From Chelatococcus albus (lineage in GTDB: Bacteria > Pseudomonadota > Alphaproteobacteria > Rhizobiales > Beijerinckiaceae), in the NCBI RefSeq assembly GCF_030067675.1, contig NZ_JASJEV010000002.1, forward strand, positions 62,001 to 126,000: 64,000 bases of DNA, written 5' to 3'. Within the stretch, counting starts at the first letter, position 1, and the number at the start of each line of letters is the position of its first letter. Below the pieces are notes generated by a model. It saw nothing but the letters and a program-made list of their open reading frames with translations. It did no database searches and was not told the origin of the DNA. Below are positions 27,898 through 37,284 of this stretch, piece by piece. The translations under genes were made by a program, and so were the position numbers.

Positions 27898-30800
27898 ATG
27901 GTTCTTCGTTCGCTGCCGCCTCAGTTCCGCGCCCGCGGGGTGACGGCCGTCCTCGGACCGACCAACACCGGCAAGACACATCTCGCCATCGAGCGCATGC
28001 TCGGCCACGAGAGCGGCATCATCGGGCTGCCGCTCAGGCTTCTGGCGCGCGAGGTCTACCAGCGCGTCGTCGAGCGCGTCGGGGCGGAGGCGGTCGCCCT
28101 CATCACCGGCGAGGAGAAGATCAAGCCGGCGAAGGCGCGCTACTGGATCGCCACCGTCGAGGCGATGCCGCGCGACCTCGATGTCTCCTTCTGCGCCATC
28201 GACGAGATCCAGCTCGCCGCCGACTTCGAGCGCGGTCACGTCTTCACCGATCGGCTCCTCAACCAGCGCGGCCGGTCCGAGACCCTCGTCATCGGTGCCG
28301 CCACCATGCGGCCGCTCGTCGAGACCCTCATCCCCGGCGCCAATATCGTGTCGCGGCCGCGCCTGTCGACGCTCTCCTTCGCCGGCGAGAAGAAGATCAC
28401 GCGACTGCCGCGCCGATCGGCCGTCGTCGCCTTCTCGGCCGAGGAGGTCTATGCCGTCGCCGAGCTCATCCGCCGGCAGAAGGGTGGGGCGGCTGTGGTG
28501 CTCGGGGCCCTGAGCCCGCGCACGCGCAACGCGCAGGTGGCGCTCTACCAGTCGGGCGACGTCGACTATCTCGTCGCCACCGACGCCATCGGCATGGGGC
28601 TCAACCTCGACGTCGACCATGTGGCCTTCGCCGCCGACCGCAAGTTCGACGGCTACGGCTTCCGCCAGCTCAATCCGGCCGAGCTCGGCCAGATCGCGGG
28701 GCGGGCGGGCCGGCACATGCGTGACGGCACCTTCGGCACGACGGGGCGCTGCCCGCCCTTCGACGAGGAGCTCGTCCGCGCGCTCGAGGATCACGCCTTC
28801 GATCCCGTACGCGTGGTGCAGTGGCGCAACCCGGATCTCGACTTCCGCTCGATCGATGCCCTGCAGACGAGCCTCGCCAGATTGCCGAGCGAGCCCGGAC
28901 TGACGCGCGCGCCCGTCGCAGACGACCTCGCCGTGCTCGAAACGCTCGCCCGCGACGGCGAGGTGCGCGGCTTCGCGCGCGGGCCTGCTGCCGTGGAGCG
29001 CCTTTGGGACACCTGCCAGATCCCCGACTACCGCAAGGTCTCGCCCGCCGCCCACGCCGATCTCGTCGCCACGATCTACCGGGCCCTGATGCGCGACGGC
29101 GTCGTCGCGGATGACTGGTTCGCCCGTCAGGTGGGGCTTGTCGACCGCACGGACGGCGACATTGATACGCTGTCCGCGCGCATCGCCCAGGTGCGCACCT
29201 GGACCTTCGTCGCCAACCGGCCGGACTGGCTCCGCGATCCCGAGCATTGGCAGGGGCTGACCCGTCAGGTAGAGGACAAGCTGTCGGATGCGCTGCACGA
29301 GCGCCTGGCTGCCCGGTTCGTCGACCGGCGCACCAGCGTGTTGATGCGGCGCTTGAGAGAGAACGCGATGCTCGAAGCGGAAGTCACGGCCACCGGCGAC
29401 GTGCTCGTCGAAGGCCAGCACGTTGGTCACCTGCACGGATTCCAGTTCGCGCCCGATCCCCAGGCGGAGGGCTCGGAGGCCAAGGCCCTGCGCGCTGCCG
29501 CGCAGAAGGCGCTTGCCGGCGAGATCGAGGCCCGGGCCGAGCGCTTCTCGGCCGCCGCCGACGACAGTTTCGTGCTCGCCAACGACGGGACCATTCGCTG
29601 GAACGGCGAGGCGGTGGCGAAACTCGCGAGCGGCGACAAGCTGCTCGAGCCGCGCTTCCGCATCGTCGCCGACGAGCATCTGACCGGGCCGGCGCGCGAC
29701 AAGGTCGACGCGCGCCTCGCCACCTGGCTCAAGGCGCATGTGGCGAAGCTCCTCGGTCCGGTCACGGCCCTCGAGGAGGCGGCCGATCTCACGGGGCTCG
29801 CCCGCGGCATCGCCTTCCAGATCGCGGAGGCGCTCGGGGTGCTGGAGCGCGCGCGCGTCGCTCAGGACGTGAAGAGCCTCGATCAGGACGGCCGCGCGGC
29901 GCTGCGCCGCTACGGCGTGCGCTTTGGCGCCTACCACCTCTACCTCCCGGCGCTGCTGAAGCCCGCGCCACGGGCGCTCGCCGCCCAGCTCTGGGCCCTG
30001 AAGCACGGCGGCCTCGACGTGAAGGGGCTCGACGACCTGCCCCATCTCGCGGCCTCCGGCCGTACCTCCATTCCGGTGGACCACGAGGTTCCGAAGGGGC
30101 TCTACAGGGCCGCCGGCTTCCGCGTCTGCGGCGAGCGGGCCGTTCGCGTCGACATTCTGGAGCGCCTCGCCGACCTCATCCGCCCGGCGATTGCCTATCG
30201 CCCCGGGGTCACCCCCGGCGAGCCGCCGGCCGGTGCGGCGGACGGCGACGGCTTTGTCGTCACTGTGGCGATGACCTCGCTGGCGGGCTGCTCGGGCGAG
30301 GATTTCTCCTCGATCCTGAAGTCGCTGGGCTATGTCGTGGACCGCCGTGCCGGGCCCGCCATCACCGTGCCGCTGGTGCCCGCGCCGAGCGCGGTGGCAC
30401 CGGCGAGCGAAGGTGTGGCGGAAGCGACCGCGACGGCCGGGACCGAGGAAGGGGCGATACCCGGCACCGAGGAGGCGGCGGCGGAGGAGGTGGCTCCCGA
30501 GGCCGACGCCGTCGATGTCGCTTCGGTCGCCGCCGCATCCCCCGCGGCGCCCGCATCAGCGGAATCCGCCGCCGGCGACGAAGGGCTCCCCTCGCCCGAC
30601 GCCGTGGGGCCCGACGCCCCCAGCACCGAGGAGGCGGTCGGGATGGGGGCCGCGGAAGTCTCTGAGGTGCCGGAGCCTGCGCCCGCAGTGCCGGCCGAGC
30701 CCGAGCCCATCGAGGTGTGGCGACCGCATCGGCATCATCATCACGCCCAGCCGCGCCATGGCGAGCGGCGCGGCGAACGCCATGGCGGTGGGCAGCGCGG

Positions 30801-31095
30801 CGACGGTCGCCGCGACGAACGCCCGCGCGACGGGCGCAAGCGCTTCGAGGGAGCCCCGCGTCCCGAGCGCGACGGTGATGCCCGTCCGGAACGGCAGGGG
30901 CGGGGCCGGCACGGGCCCGGGCGCCTCGACAGGGAGCGGGGCGGCAAGGACCACGGCGGCAAGCCGGGGGCCGACCGCCGCTTCGACAAGCGCCCGGCCG
31001 CGCCAAGGGCGGAGAAGCAGCCCGACCCCAATTCGCCCTTTGCCAAGCTCCTCGCCCTGAAGCAGGAACTCGAGGCGCGCGGCGGCAAGAGCTGA
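27898..31095 (+). CDS. SUV3-like DEAD/H-box RNA helicase with disordered basic C-terminal tail
   Basis: This protein of about 1065 residues has an N-terminal helicase core related to the mitochondrial degradosome helicase SUV3. Motif I is VLGPTNTGKTH, motif II is the variant CAIDEIQLA (DEIQ), followed by GAATMRPL, VATDAIGMGLNLD and QIAGRAGRH. The middle third is an SUV3-like domain. From about residue 830 the sequence is Glu/Ala/Pro-rich, then Arg/Gly/His-rich (RHHHHAQPRHGERRGERHGG), typical of RNA-binding tails. The ATG at 27898 is preferred; an in-frame ATG at 27808 adds 30 atypical residues. Confidence 0.88.
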   Translation: MVLRSLPPQFRARGVTAVLGPTNTGKTHLAIERMLGHESGIIGLPLRLLAREVYQRVVERVGAEAVALITGEEKIKPAKARYWIATVEAMPRDLDVSFCAIDEIQLAADFERGHVFTDRLLNQRGRSETLVIGAATMRPLVETLIPGANIVSRPRLSTLSFAGEKKITRLPRRSAVVAFSAEEVYAVAELIRRQKGGAAVVLGALSPRTRNAQVALYQSGDVDYLVATDAIGMGLNLDVDHVAFAADRKFDGYGFRQLNPAELGQIAGRAGRHMRDGTFGTTGRCPPFDEELVRALEDHAFDPVRVVQWRNPDLDFRSIDALQTSLARLPSEPGLTRAPVADDLAVLETLARDGEVRGFARGPAAVERLWDTCQIPDYRKVSPAAHADLVATIYRALMRDGVVADDWFARQVGLVDRTDGDIDTLSARIAQVRTWTFVANRPDWLRDPEHWQGLTRQVEDKLSDALHERLAARFVDRRTSVLMRRLRENAMLEAEVTATGDVLVEGQHVGHLHGFQFAPDPQAEGSEAKALRAAAQKALAGEIEARAERFSAAADDSFVLANDGTIRWNGEAVAKLASGDKLLEPRFRIVADEHLTGPARDKVDARLATWLKAHVAKLLGPVTALEEAADLTGLARGIAFQIAEALGVLERARVAQDVKSLDQDGRAALRRYGVRFGAYHLYLPALLKPAPRALAAQLWALKHGGLDVKGLDDLPHLAASGRTSIPVDHEVPKGLYRAAGFRVCGERAVRVDILERLADLIRPAIAYRPGVTPGEPPAGAADGDGFVVTVAMTSLAGCSGEDFSSILKSLGYVVDRRAGPAITVPLVPAPSAVAPASEGVAEATATAGTEEGAIPGTEEAAAEEVAPEADAVDVASVAAASPAAPASAESAAGDEGLPSPDAVGPDAPSTEEAVGMGAAEVSEVPEPAPAVPAEPEPIEVWRPHRHHHHAQPRHGERRGERHGGGQRGDGRRDERPRDGRKRFEGAPRPERDGDARPERQGRGRHGPGRLDRERGGKDHGGKPGADRRFDKRPAAPRAEKQPDPNSPFAKLLALKQELEARGGKS

Positions 31096-31180
31096 GGGGC
31101 CTCTTCGAGGGAGACGACCGGATAGTGACGATCGCGTCCGTGTTCTTCCTGACGCCGGCAGCGCTCGCCGGGGAGCGCCT

Positions 31181-31525
31181 GTGACCGCCCCCGGCGGCGA
31201 TCGCCTGCGGCTCGACAAATGGCTGTGGCATGCACGCATGGCGAAGAGTCGCACGCTCGCCGCCAAGATCGTCCTCGCCGGCCACGTGCGCGTCAATGGC
31301 CAGCGTGTGGAGAACCCCGCGCGGCCGGTCAAGGTCGGGGACGTGCTGACACTCGCCCTTGCCCATGCCACGCTGGTTGTCGAAGTGCGGGCGCTCGGCA
31401 CGCGGCGCGGTCCGGCGAGCGAGGCGCGCGAGCTCTATGCCCTGCCCGGCGGGACTGCGCCATCCGCCACGCCCGTGAGCGGGCGTGACGATGCGCCGCT
31501 TGCGCCCGACGACAAGAGCGGCTAG
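31181..31525 (+). CDS. S4-domain RNA-binding protein (Hsp15/HslR-like)
   Basis: This 114-residue protein consists mainly of an S4 RNA-binding domain: [46 protein letters not shown]. Hsp15 members rescue stalled 50S subunits carrying nascent chains. The start is a GTG at 31181 with GGGGAG upstream. It lies just downstream of the helicase in the same direction, so the two may share a transcript. Confidence 0.88.
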   Translation: MTAPGGDRLRLDKWLWHARMAKSRTLAAKIVLAGHVRVNGQRVENPARPVKVGDVLTLALAHATLVVEVRALGTRRGPASEARELYALPGGTAPSATPVSGRDDAPLAPDDKSG

Positions 31526-31559
31526 CACCGCGTTCGATATTACGAACGCGCCTTGGTGC
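31525..31559 (+). promoter_or_regulatory. Stem-loop between the S4 gene and fdxA
   Basis: The sequence contains GCGTTCG / CGAACGC (31530-31536 and 31543-31549) around an ATATTA loop, extended by an outer GCACC/GGTGC pair with a one-sided bulge. It sits 33-68 bp before fdxA, immediately at the S4 stop. It may be a terminator without a clear T tract or a 5'-leader structure of fdxA. Confidence 0.45.
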
Positions 31560-31592
31560 GATTCTAAGGGAGCCCGCCGGCAGGAGACGCGA

Positions 31593-31931
31593 ATGACCTA
31601 CGTCGTCACCGACAACTGCATTCGCTGCAAGTATATGGATTGCGTCGAGGTCTGTCCTGTCGACTGCTTCTACGAAGGCGAGAACATGCTTGTCATCCAC
31701 CCCGACGAGTGCATCGACTGCGGGGTGTGCGAGCCGGAGTGCCCGGCGGAAGCGATCAAGCCGGACACGGAGCCCGGCCTCGAATCCTGGCTCAAGCTCA
31801 ACGCCGACTACGCCAAGACCTGGCCCAACATCACCCAGAAGAAAGAGCCTCCGGCCGACGCCAAGGAGATGGACGGCGTGCCCGGCAAGCTCGAAAAGTA
31901 TTTCTCGCCGAATCCCGGCACGGGCGACTGA
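31593..31931 (+). CDS. fdxA: Seven-iron ferredoxin FdxA
   Basis: This 112-residue ferredoxin carries one 3Fe-4S and one 4Fe-4S cluster. Cysteines are seen in [19 protein letters not shown] (C9, C12, C17, C21, C25) and [12 protein letters not shown] (C40, C43, C46, C50). The C-terminal extension ([13 protein letters not shown]) is standard for the alphaproteobacterial FdxA family. AGGAG lies before the ATG. It lies between the S4 gene and carD, a conserved neighbourhood. Confidence 0.95.
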   Translation: MTYVVTDNCIRCKYMDCVEVCPVDCFYEGENMLVIHPDECIDCGVCEPECPAEAIKPDTEPGLESWLKLNADYAKTWPNITQKKEPPADAKEMDGVPGKLEKYFSPNPGTGD

Positions 31932-32294
31932 ACTGTCCAGTTGAAGAAGCCAGTTCAACACCACTGCCGCGCGCATGGATGCTGCGCGTGGCCGCAGGCC
32001 TTTGATTCGTACGACATTTTGTGGTAGGGTCGCGCCCTACAGTCGATTACGCGTGGTGTGCCTCGGCGGTCCCGCGAGACAGCGGTTCAGCTCAGAACGA
32101 GAACGAGTGGGCGCGCGGAAGCTCCGGTCTTCCGTGGAGCCGGGCATGTCGAGCGGCTTTCATCATCGGCTGATCGTGGAGCGACCGGTGGGGGCCAGTC
32201 TTCGCCGGTCGTCGTGTGCATGCCGTCGTCGGATCTGCCCTCCGGCGCGGCCGAGTACGTCCGAACGGGCGAACGACAGGAGGCGATCCTAACC
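31932..32294 (+). promoter_or_regulatory. carD: 363-bp leader and promoter region of carD
   Basis: No gene is recognised here. A promoter candidate is TTGATT (32002-32007), a 17-bp spacer and TAGGGT (32025-32030). The putative -10 overlaps a perfect inverted repeat GTAGGG / CCCTAC (32024-32040, 5-nt spacer), which could be an operator. Transcription from there would leave a 5' leader of about 255 nt before the carD ATG. Confidence 0.45.
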
Positions 32295-32888
32295 ATGACG
32301 AATGTCAAGAAGTCCGCCCAGCGTCAGGGGTTCAAGACGGGTGAATCCATCGTCTATCCCGCTCATGGCGTCGGCACGATCGTCGCCATCGAGGAGCAAG
32401 AGGTGGCCGGCTTCAAGCTGGAACTGTTCGTCATCAGCTTCGAGAAGGACAAGATGACGCTGCGTGTGCCCACCGCCAAGGCGGCGAGTGTCGGCATGCG
32501 CAAGCTCGCCGAGTCGTCGCTCGTCTCCAAGGCGCTCGAGACACTCACCGGTCGCGCACGCATCAAGCGCACCATGTGGTCGCGGCGCGCCCAGGAATAT
32601 GAGGCGAAGATCAATTCCGGCGACCTGATCGCCATTGCCGAGGTGGTGCGCGACCTGCACCGCGCCGAGTCGCAGCCCGAGCAGTCCTACAGCGAGCGCC
32701 AGCTCTACGAGGCGGCGATCGACCGCGTCGTGCGGGAGATCGCTGCGGTCAACCGCGTGACCGAGACCGAGGCGCTGAAGCTCATCGAGGACGCCCTCGC
32801 CAAGTCGCCGCGGCGCGCGGCCAAGGTGGCGGCCGCCGAGGCGGATATCGACGCCGAGGAAGAGGAACTGCAGGACGAGGCGGCGTGA
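32295..32888 (+). CDS. carD: CarD/CdnL family transcriptional regulator
   Basis: This 197-residue protein has an N-terminal RNA-polymerase-interacting Tudor-like domain (FKTGESIVYPAHGVGTIVAI, LELFVISFEKDKMTLRVP) and a helical DNA-binding part (SRRAQEYEAKINSGDLIAIA). CarD/CdnL binds the polymerase beta subunit and stabilises open complexes at promoters such as those of rRNA genes. The C terminus is acidic. A strong terminator follows. Confidence 0.95.
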   Translation: MTNVKKSAQRQGFKTGESIVYPAHGVGTIVAIEEQEVAGFKLELFVISFEKDKMTLRVPTAKAASVGMRKLAESSLVSKALETLTGRARIKRTMWSRRAQEYEAKINSGDLIAIAEVVRDLHRAESQPEQSYSERQLYEAAIDRVVREIAAVNRVTETEALKLIEDALAKSPRRAAKVAAAEADIDAEEEELQDEAA

Positions 32889-32915
32889 CATCGCCGCGCA
32901 CGTCGCGAAGACCAG

Positions 32916-32945
32916 AGAAGCCCGGCCGATGCCGGGCTTCTTTGT
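32916..32945 (+). terminator. Intrinsic terminator of carD
   Basis: A perfect 11-bp stem, AGAAGCCCGGC / GCCGGGCTTCT, with a CGAT tetraloop starts 27 bp after the carD stop and is followed by TTGT. This is the clearest intrinsic terminator in the window. It also precedes the convergent dienelactone hydrolase gene and could act on both strands. Confidence 0.8.
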
Positions 32946-32961
32946 CGGATGCGCCCGGCGC

Positions 32962-33825
32962 TCAGGCCAGGGTCTTGCGCAGGAACTCGAGCGTTCGCGA
33001 CCAGGCGAGCCTGGCGGCCGCCTCGTTGTAACGTTCGGCGCTGGTGTCGTTGTTGAAGGCGTGATCGACGCCCTCGTACATGTAGACCGCGTGGGGAACG
33101 CCGGCGGCGTCGAGGGCGGCGCGGTAGGCCGGCACGCCTTCGTTGATCCGCTGGTCGAGGCCGGCATAGTGCAGCAGCAGCGGGCAACGGATGCGCGCGA
33201 CACGGGTCAGGTCCGGCACGCGCCCGTAGTAGGCGACGCCCGCGTCCAGTTCCTCGGCCCGCGTGGCCAGTTCGTTGACCATGCCGCCGCCCCAGCAGAA
33301 ACCGACGGCTCCCGCGCGGCGATTGCCGCGTTCGTGGTCCTTCAGCCAGCCGAGCCCGGTGCGCGCCTGGTTGACGACGCTGCCCGTGTCGAGCTTGGCG
33401 AAGAGGCGGCGTGCTTCGTCGGCATCCGCGGGCGTGCCGCCGAAGGGCTCGAGAAAGTCGACGGCCAGAGCGAGGAAGCCGTCGACGGCAAGACGCCGTG
33501 CGATGTCCTCGATATGCGGGTTGAGCCCGCGGTTCTCGTGGATGACGAGCACAGCCGGCCGCCGCGCTTCGCCGTGTGCCCAGGCGGCATAGCCGGAGAT
33601 GCGGCCGCTCGCTCCTTCGAAGGCGATGCGCCGGGTGGCGATGCGCGGATCCGTCTCCGCCACGACCGCGGCCTGCGCGTAATTCGGCTCCAGCGCCGCC
33701 AGCGCCGCCCGGGCTGCGGCTGTCGAACCGGCGAGCGCCATCAGTCTTTCGAGGAAGACGCGTCGGTCGAGGGGACGATGAGTATACTCGTCGTAGAGCT
33801 CGACGAGGCGACGATCGAGTGCCAT
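32962..33825 (-). CDS. Dienelactone hydrolase family protein
   Basis: This 287-residue alpha/beta hydrolase has a DLH-type catalytic triad: Cys177 in VGFCWGGG, Asp224 in YAGLDQRIN and His255 in EGVDHAF. The N terminus carries LDRRVFLERLMALAGSTAAA, a twin-arginine-like signal, so export or membrane attachment by Tat is possible. AAGGGAA precedes the ATG at 33825. No other aromatic-degradation gene is nearby, so the true substrate is open. Confidence 0.88.
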   Translation of the reverse strand: MALDRRLVELYDEYTHRPLDRRVFLERLMALAGSTAAARAALAALEPNYAQAAVVAETDPRIATRRIAFEGASGRISGYAAWAHGEARRPAVLVIHENRGLNPHIEDIARRLAVDGFLALAVDFLEPFGGTPADADEARRLFAKLDTGSVVNQARTGLGWLKDHERGNRRAGAVGFCWGGGMVNELATRAEELDAGVAYYGRVPDLTRVARIRCPLLLHYAGLDQRINEGVPAYRAALDAAGVPHAVYMYEGVDHAFNNDTSAERYNEAAARLAWSRTLEFLRKTLA

Positions 33826-34071
33826 GAGCGCTTTTCCCTTCGCGTGTCCGATGCCATCCCGTTCCCGTCCATCGGGGCTCGCGTCCACCAGGGTGAACCC
33901 GAAGCATCGCCGGCATTGTCGCAGGAGCGGGTGGTCGGCCGCTCACCGGGCCGCTGCCTCCGGCGCAGGATGCTCCGCAGGGAAGATTAGCCGCGCGCCG
34001 GGCGCCCGTCCCTATGCAGCGCATCGTGACGGCCCGGCATCCGGGCGCATGGACCCGATGGCCCCCACCGG

Positions 34072-35544
34072 TCACTCCATGACGATCTTGTAGGCCTCGC
34101 CCGCCGTGAGCGGGCCGGGGCGGTCGAGCCCGTTGAGCACCAGGAAACGCTCGAGGTGGCGATCGACGCCCGCCATTCGCGCGGCCAACCCCTCGGCGGT
34201 GTCGCCGGGCCTGGCGACGGCCACGCCGAGGCGCAGTGGACGCACCGCCCGCGCCTCCTCGGCGGAGAGCCGGCGCAGGCTGTCGAGCGTCTGGCGGAAG
34301 GCGCGGGCCGAATCGCCGCCTGCATCGCGCGAGGCGAGCACCAGCCGGTAGACGGCACCGTCGATGCGCACCACCGCGAGGCGGAAGGACCAGTCCTTGC
34401 CGCGCGCCGTGGCGACCGCCGCCGGAAGGCCGTTCACGGTGAGGCTCTCGATGCTGCGCGGCTCCAGACCGTCGATCCAGCCCGACGCGAGATAGTCCTC
34501 GAGCGTCTGGCCGGCCGGGACCTCCACGGCGTCGAGGCGCAGCGCCTGCGTGCCGCCCGGTCCGATGCCGAGCACGGCCTGGGCGGTGTTGTCCAGGGTG
34601 AAGCCATCGGGCGCGGCGAAGGTGATGCCGAGGCGCGGGTGGAGGAAGCGGCGGCCACGCACGACGCCCTCGGAGGGGTCGTCGCCGAAGGCGATGCCCT
34701 CGACTGCGGCGAGATAGGCGGCGCGGTCCACCGCGCTGGAAGCCAGCGGGGCGATCTGGCGCGCCGCGACCAGCGCCTGGGCGATGCGCTCGGGCGTGGT
34801 CGGGTGGGTGCTCAGGAAATCGCCCGCCGGCGATGAGGGATTGTTCTTGAGGCTGCCGTTGCGCCCGAGCGACATCAGGAAGCGCGCCGGGCCATAGGGG
34901 TCGTAGCCCGCCCTCGCGATGGTGCGGACGCTGATCTGGTCGGCCTCGAGCTCCTGGGCACGCGAGAAGCCTGCGATCGAGAGGCGCGACTGATCGCGCA
35001 CGGTGCGCACGGCGTTGGGGTCGTTGAGCACTTCCGCCGCGACGCGGCTGACGAGCGCGGAGCGCTGCTCGAGTTCGGCGCGCGCGAGCGCGTGGCGCGC
35101 CGTGATATGGGCGATCTCGTGGGCGAGCACGCCGGCGAGCTCGGAGGTGTCATTGGCGAGCGCCAGGAGCCCGCGCGTGACGTAGACGTTGCCGCTCGGC
35201 AGGGCGAAGGCGTTGACCGTCGGCGAGTTGAGGATCGTGACACGGTAGGCATCGCCCGCTTCGCCGGTTGCCGACGTCAGGCGCCGCACGATGTCGGCCA
35301 GCATGCGCTCGAGCGCCGGCGCCCGGTATTCGCCGCCGAAGGCGGCGACGAGGCGCGCGTGCTCTCGCGTGGCCGCGCGCTCGATGCCGGTGATGCGCGG
35401 GGCCGCCGGCGGGAGCGGAGCCGTGGAGGGCAATCCGCCGCGCCCGTCGCCGGCGCAACCGGCGAGCAGCAGCGCAATGGCCAGCGCGCCGGCAGCGCGC
35501 CGCATCGCCAGGAACCACGCAGCACTCTCGACAGTCGCACTCAC
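34072..35544 (-). CDS. M48 family metalloprotease lipoprotein with LysM-like C terminus
   Basis: This 490-residue protein has the zinc-protease motif HEIAH (142-146) and the third ligand in QELEAD (about 198). A lipobox LLLAGC ends at C30, predicting a periplasmic lipoprotein of the BepA/LoiP type involved in outer-membrane protein quality control. The C terminus (ARPGDTAEGLAARM ... LTAGEAYKIVM) resembles a LysM repeat, suggesting peptidoglycan contact. The GTG at 35544 overlaps the upstream stop as GTGA; the ATG at 35505 would start directly at the signal peptide. Confidence 0.88.
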   Translation of the reverse strand: MSATVESAAWFLAMRRAAGALAIALLLAGCAGDGRGGLPSTAPLPPAAPRITGIERAATREHARLVAAFGGEYRAPALERMLADIVRRLTSATGEAGDAYRVTILNSPTVNAFALPSGNVYVTRGLLALANDTSELAGVLAHEIAHITARHALARAELEQRSALVSRVAAEVLNDPNAVRTVRDQSRLSIAGFSRAQELEADQISVRTIARAGYDPYGPARFLMSLGRNGSLKNNPSSPAGDFLSTHPTTPERIAQALVAARQIAPLASSAVDRAAYLAAVEGIAFGDDPSEGVVRGRRFLHPRLGITFAAPDGFTLDNTAQAVLGIGPGGTQALRLDAVEVPAGQTLEDYLASGWIDGLEPRSIESLTVNGLPAAVATARGKDWSFRLAVVRIDGAVYRLVLASRDAGGDSARAFRQTLDSLRRLSAEEARAVRPLRLGVAVARPGDTAEGLAARMAGVDRHLERFLVLNGLDRPGPLTAGEAYKIVME

Positions 35545-36419
35545 TGCGATCGATCCGCCTCGATGAACTCGATTTCCTCCGGAAGGCTCACCTCGATCAG
35601 CGGACCGCGATCGGCCTCCACGAAACCGCGGACTCGGACCCGGCGTCCCTTCAGGCGGGCCGCCGAAATACCGTTATCGCGCATCCTGCGCCAGTTTCGT
35701 TTCGAGATGGTGACCGTGGTGTCCACTGACCATCGTTGACCGAAGTTCACGTAGGTCCTGTCCTTCCGCTCCCCCACGCTCGCGGCGACGCCCTCGACCA
35801 GGGCGAAGGAACCCGCGAGCGCCTCCAGCGCGGCCGGGTCGGCGGTGGAACGCACGGCGTAGCGCGCCTCCTGCCACAGTCCGAGCCCCGCGCGGCGCGC
35901 CGCGTCCTCGCGCGCGAGCAGAAGGCGTGCGCAGCTTCCCGCCGCACCCTCCGGCCGGACGCGGGCGAGGCCCGCCGCCACGAGCGCATCCTCGAGCCAG
36001 CGTCGCGCAGCGCCGCGGGCATCGGCGACACCCCCGTCGGATACCGTGTCCATTCCGACCACGACTTGGGCGAGAATGCGGCCCCAGCGGTCCGGCGCGG
36101 GGCCCAGGGGGCGGAAGGCGATGCTCCGGTTCACGATGGCGGCGAGGCGTGTCTCCAATGCAACACCCGCTTCGCTCCCCTCGGGCAGGTCGAGATCGGC
36201 GAGGCGAAGCAGGCGGCCGTCGTCGAGCACCAGCGAGCGGTCGGCCGCGACACGCGCCACGCGGGCCCGTTGCGGCAGGGCCCCGTCGCCCAGCGGCGGC
36301 AGGCAATCGGCCGCGGCGACGGACGCGAGCCACGGCAGGAAGGCGAGCGGCAGCGCCCACAGGCTCCATCGCCGCCTGCCGCGATCCCCTGCGCCCGGCA
36401 TCGCCGCCCTCCGTGCCAT
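35541..36419 (-). CDS. Thermonuclease (SNase)-like secreted protein
   Basis: This 292-residue protein has a basic N terminus and signal segment (SLWALPLAFLPWLASVAAA), then an OB-fold SNase-like core: LVLDDGRLLRLADLDLPEG, RWGRILAQVVV, WLEDALVAAGLARVRPEG, AREDAARRAGLGLW. A second OB-like part follows (YVNFGQRWSVDTTVTISKRN). Catalytic Arg/Glu residues are not all evident, so nuclease activity is uncertain. It overlaps the M48 gene, forming a two-gene operon. The start was chosen at the ATG at 36419. Confidence 0.75.
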   Translation of the reverse strand: MARRAAMPGAGDRGRRRWSLWALPLAFLPWLASVAAADCLPPLGDGALPQRARVARVAADRSLVLDDGRLLRLADLDLPEGSEAGVALETRLAAIVNRSIAFRPLGPAPDRWGRILAQVVVGMDTVSDGGVADARGAARRWLEDALVAAGLARVRPEGAAGSCARLLLAREDAARRAGLGLWQEARYAVRSTADPAALEALAGSFALVEGVAASVGERKDRTYVNFGQRWSVDTTVTISKRNWRRMRDNGISAARLKGRRVRVRGFVEADRGPLIEVSLPEEIEFIEADRSQ

Positions 36420-36525
36420 GCGCTCGCCACCGTCGGCGGGCACCATCACCGGCAGGATAACCCGGCTGTTTCCCGACTCGAACGGCCGATGCTAACGAAG
36501 GGCGCCGCCGTCCGTCGCCGGGAAC

Positions 36526-37284
36526 ATGTCAGCCATGCGCCTCTGGCAGATCGACCTGATCGACCCCGCCTACCAGGCGCCCGAATGCCTGGCATGGCTC
36601 GACGCGGCCGAGCGCGACCGCTGCCGACGATTCCTCCGTGCCGATGACGCGCGCCGCTTCGCCGCCGCCCACGTGGGGCTGCGCCTGGTGCTCGCCCGCC
36701 ACCTCGGCCTTGATCCGCGGGAGATCGCCTTCAGCCACAACGCCTGGGGTCGTCCCTTCGTGGCCGGAGGCCCGCCGTTCTCGATGAGCCACAGCGGCGA
36801 GGTGGCGCTCGTCGCCGTCGGAGGGGGCGGTATCCTCGGCGTCGACATCGAGGGTTGCGAGCAGCCGGTCGAGCGACGCTGGTTCGACGGAAGTTGGACA
36901 ACCGGGGAAGAGCGCCGCCTGACGCCGGTCGCACTCAGCGACAGGCATCTCCTGCGTCTGTGGACCCGCAAGGAGGCGGCAGTGAAGGCGCTCGGGCGAG
37001 GCCTTTCACAGCCTCTGACCGACGTGGCGGTGCCGCTCGCCGAAGATCTCCCGCCGCAGGGCGGGCGGCTCGTCATTCGCGCCGAGGGGCGCCTGTTCCT
37101 CTGGTACTGCTACGACATTCCGCTGGGCGGCGGCTCCGTGGCGTCGCTCGCCTCGGACCGACCGGCCGCAGTCGCGGCCCTGCGCTGCGAGATGGCGCCT
37201 GCGCCGACGGATCGCAGGCTCTGGCAGGCTGCGCCCGGCCATGCTACACCCTCGGCGCGCCGGTCCCGTAGCTCAGCAGGATAG
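36526..37284 (+). CDS. 4'-phosphopantetheinyl transferase (Sfp-like)
   Basis: This 252-residue enzyme transfers the phosphopantetheine arm of CoA to carrier proteins. Motifs are FSMSHSGEVALVAV, the Mg-binding GVDIE (105-109) and LWTRKEAAVKALGRG (about 145-159). The two-domain length indicates the Sfp type, not AcpS. No polyketide or NRPS cluster is visible, so its carrier protein lies elsewhere. The last seven codons and the stop (37282-37284) lie inside the tRNA-Arg gene, an unusual overlap. Confidence 0.9.
   Translation: MSAMRLWQIDLIDPAYQAPECLAWLDAAERDRCRRFLRADDARRFAAAHVGLRLVLARHLGLDPREIAFSHNAWGRPFVAGGPPFSMSHSGEVALVAVGGGGILGVDIEGCEQPVERRWFDGSWTTGEERRLTPVALSDRHLLRLWTRKEAAVKALGRGLSQPLTDVAVPLAEDLPPQGGRLVIRAEGRLFLWYCYDIPLGGGSVASLASDRPAAVAALRCEMAPAPTDRRLWQAAPGHATPSARRSRSSAG

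Noticed and set aside
27454-30084. 876-codon minus-strand frame opposite the helicase
   Set aside because: The plus strand encodes clear helicase motifs; the minus frame has no recognisable domain or start signals.
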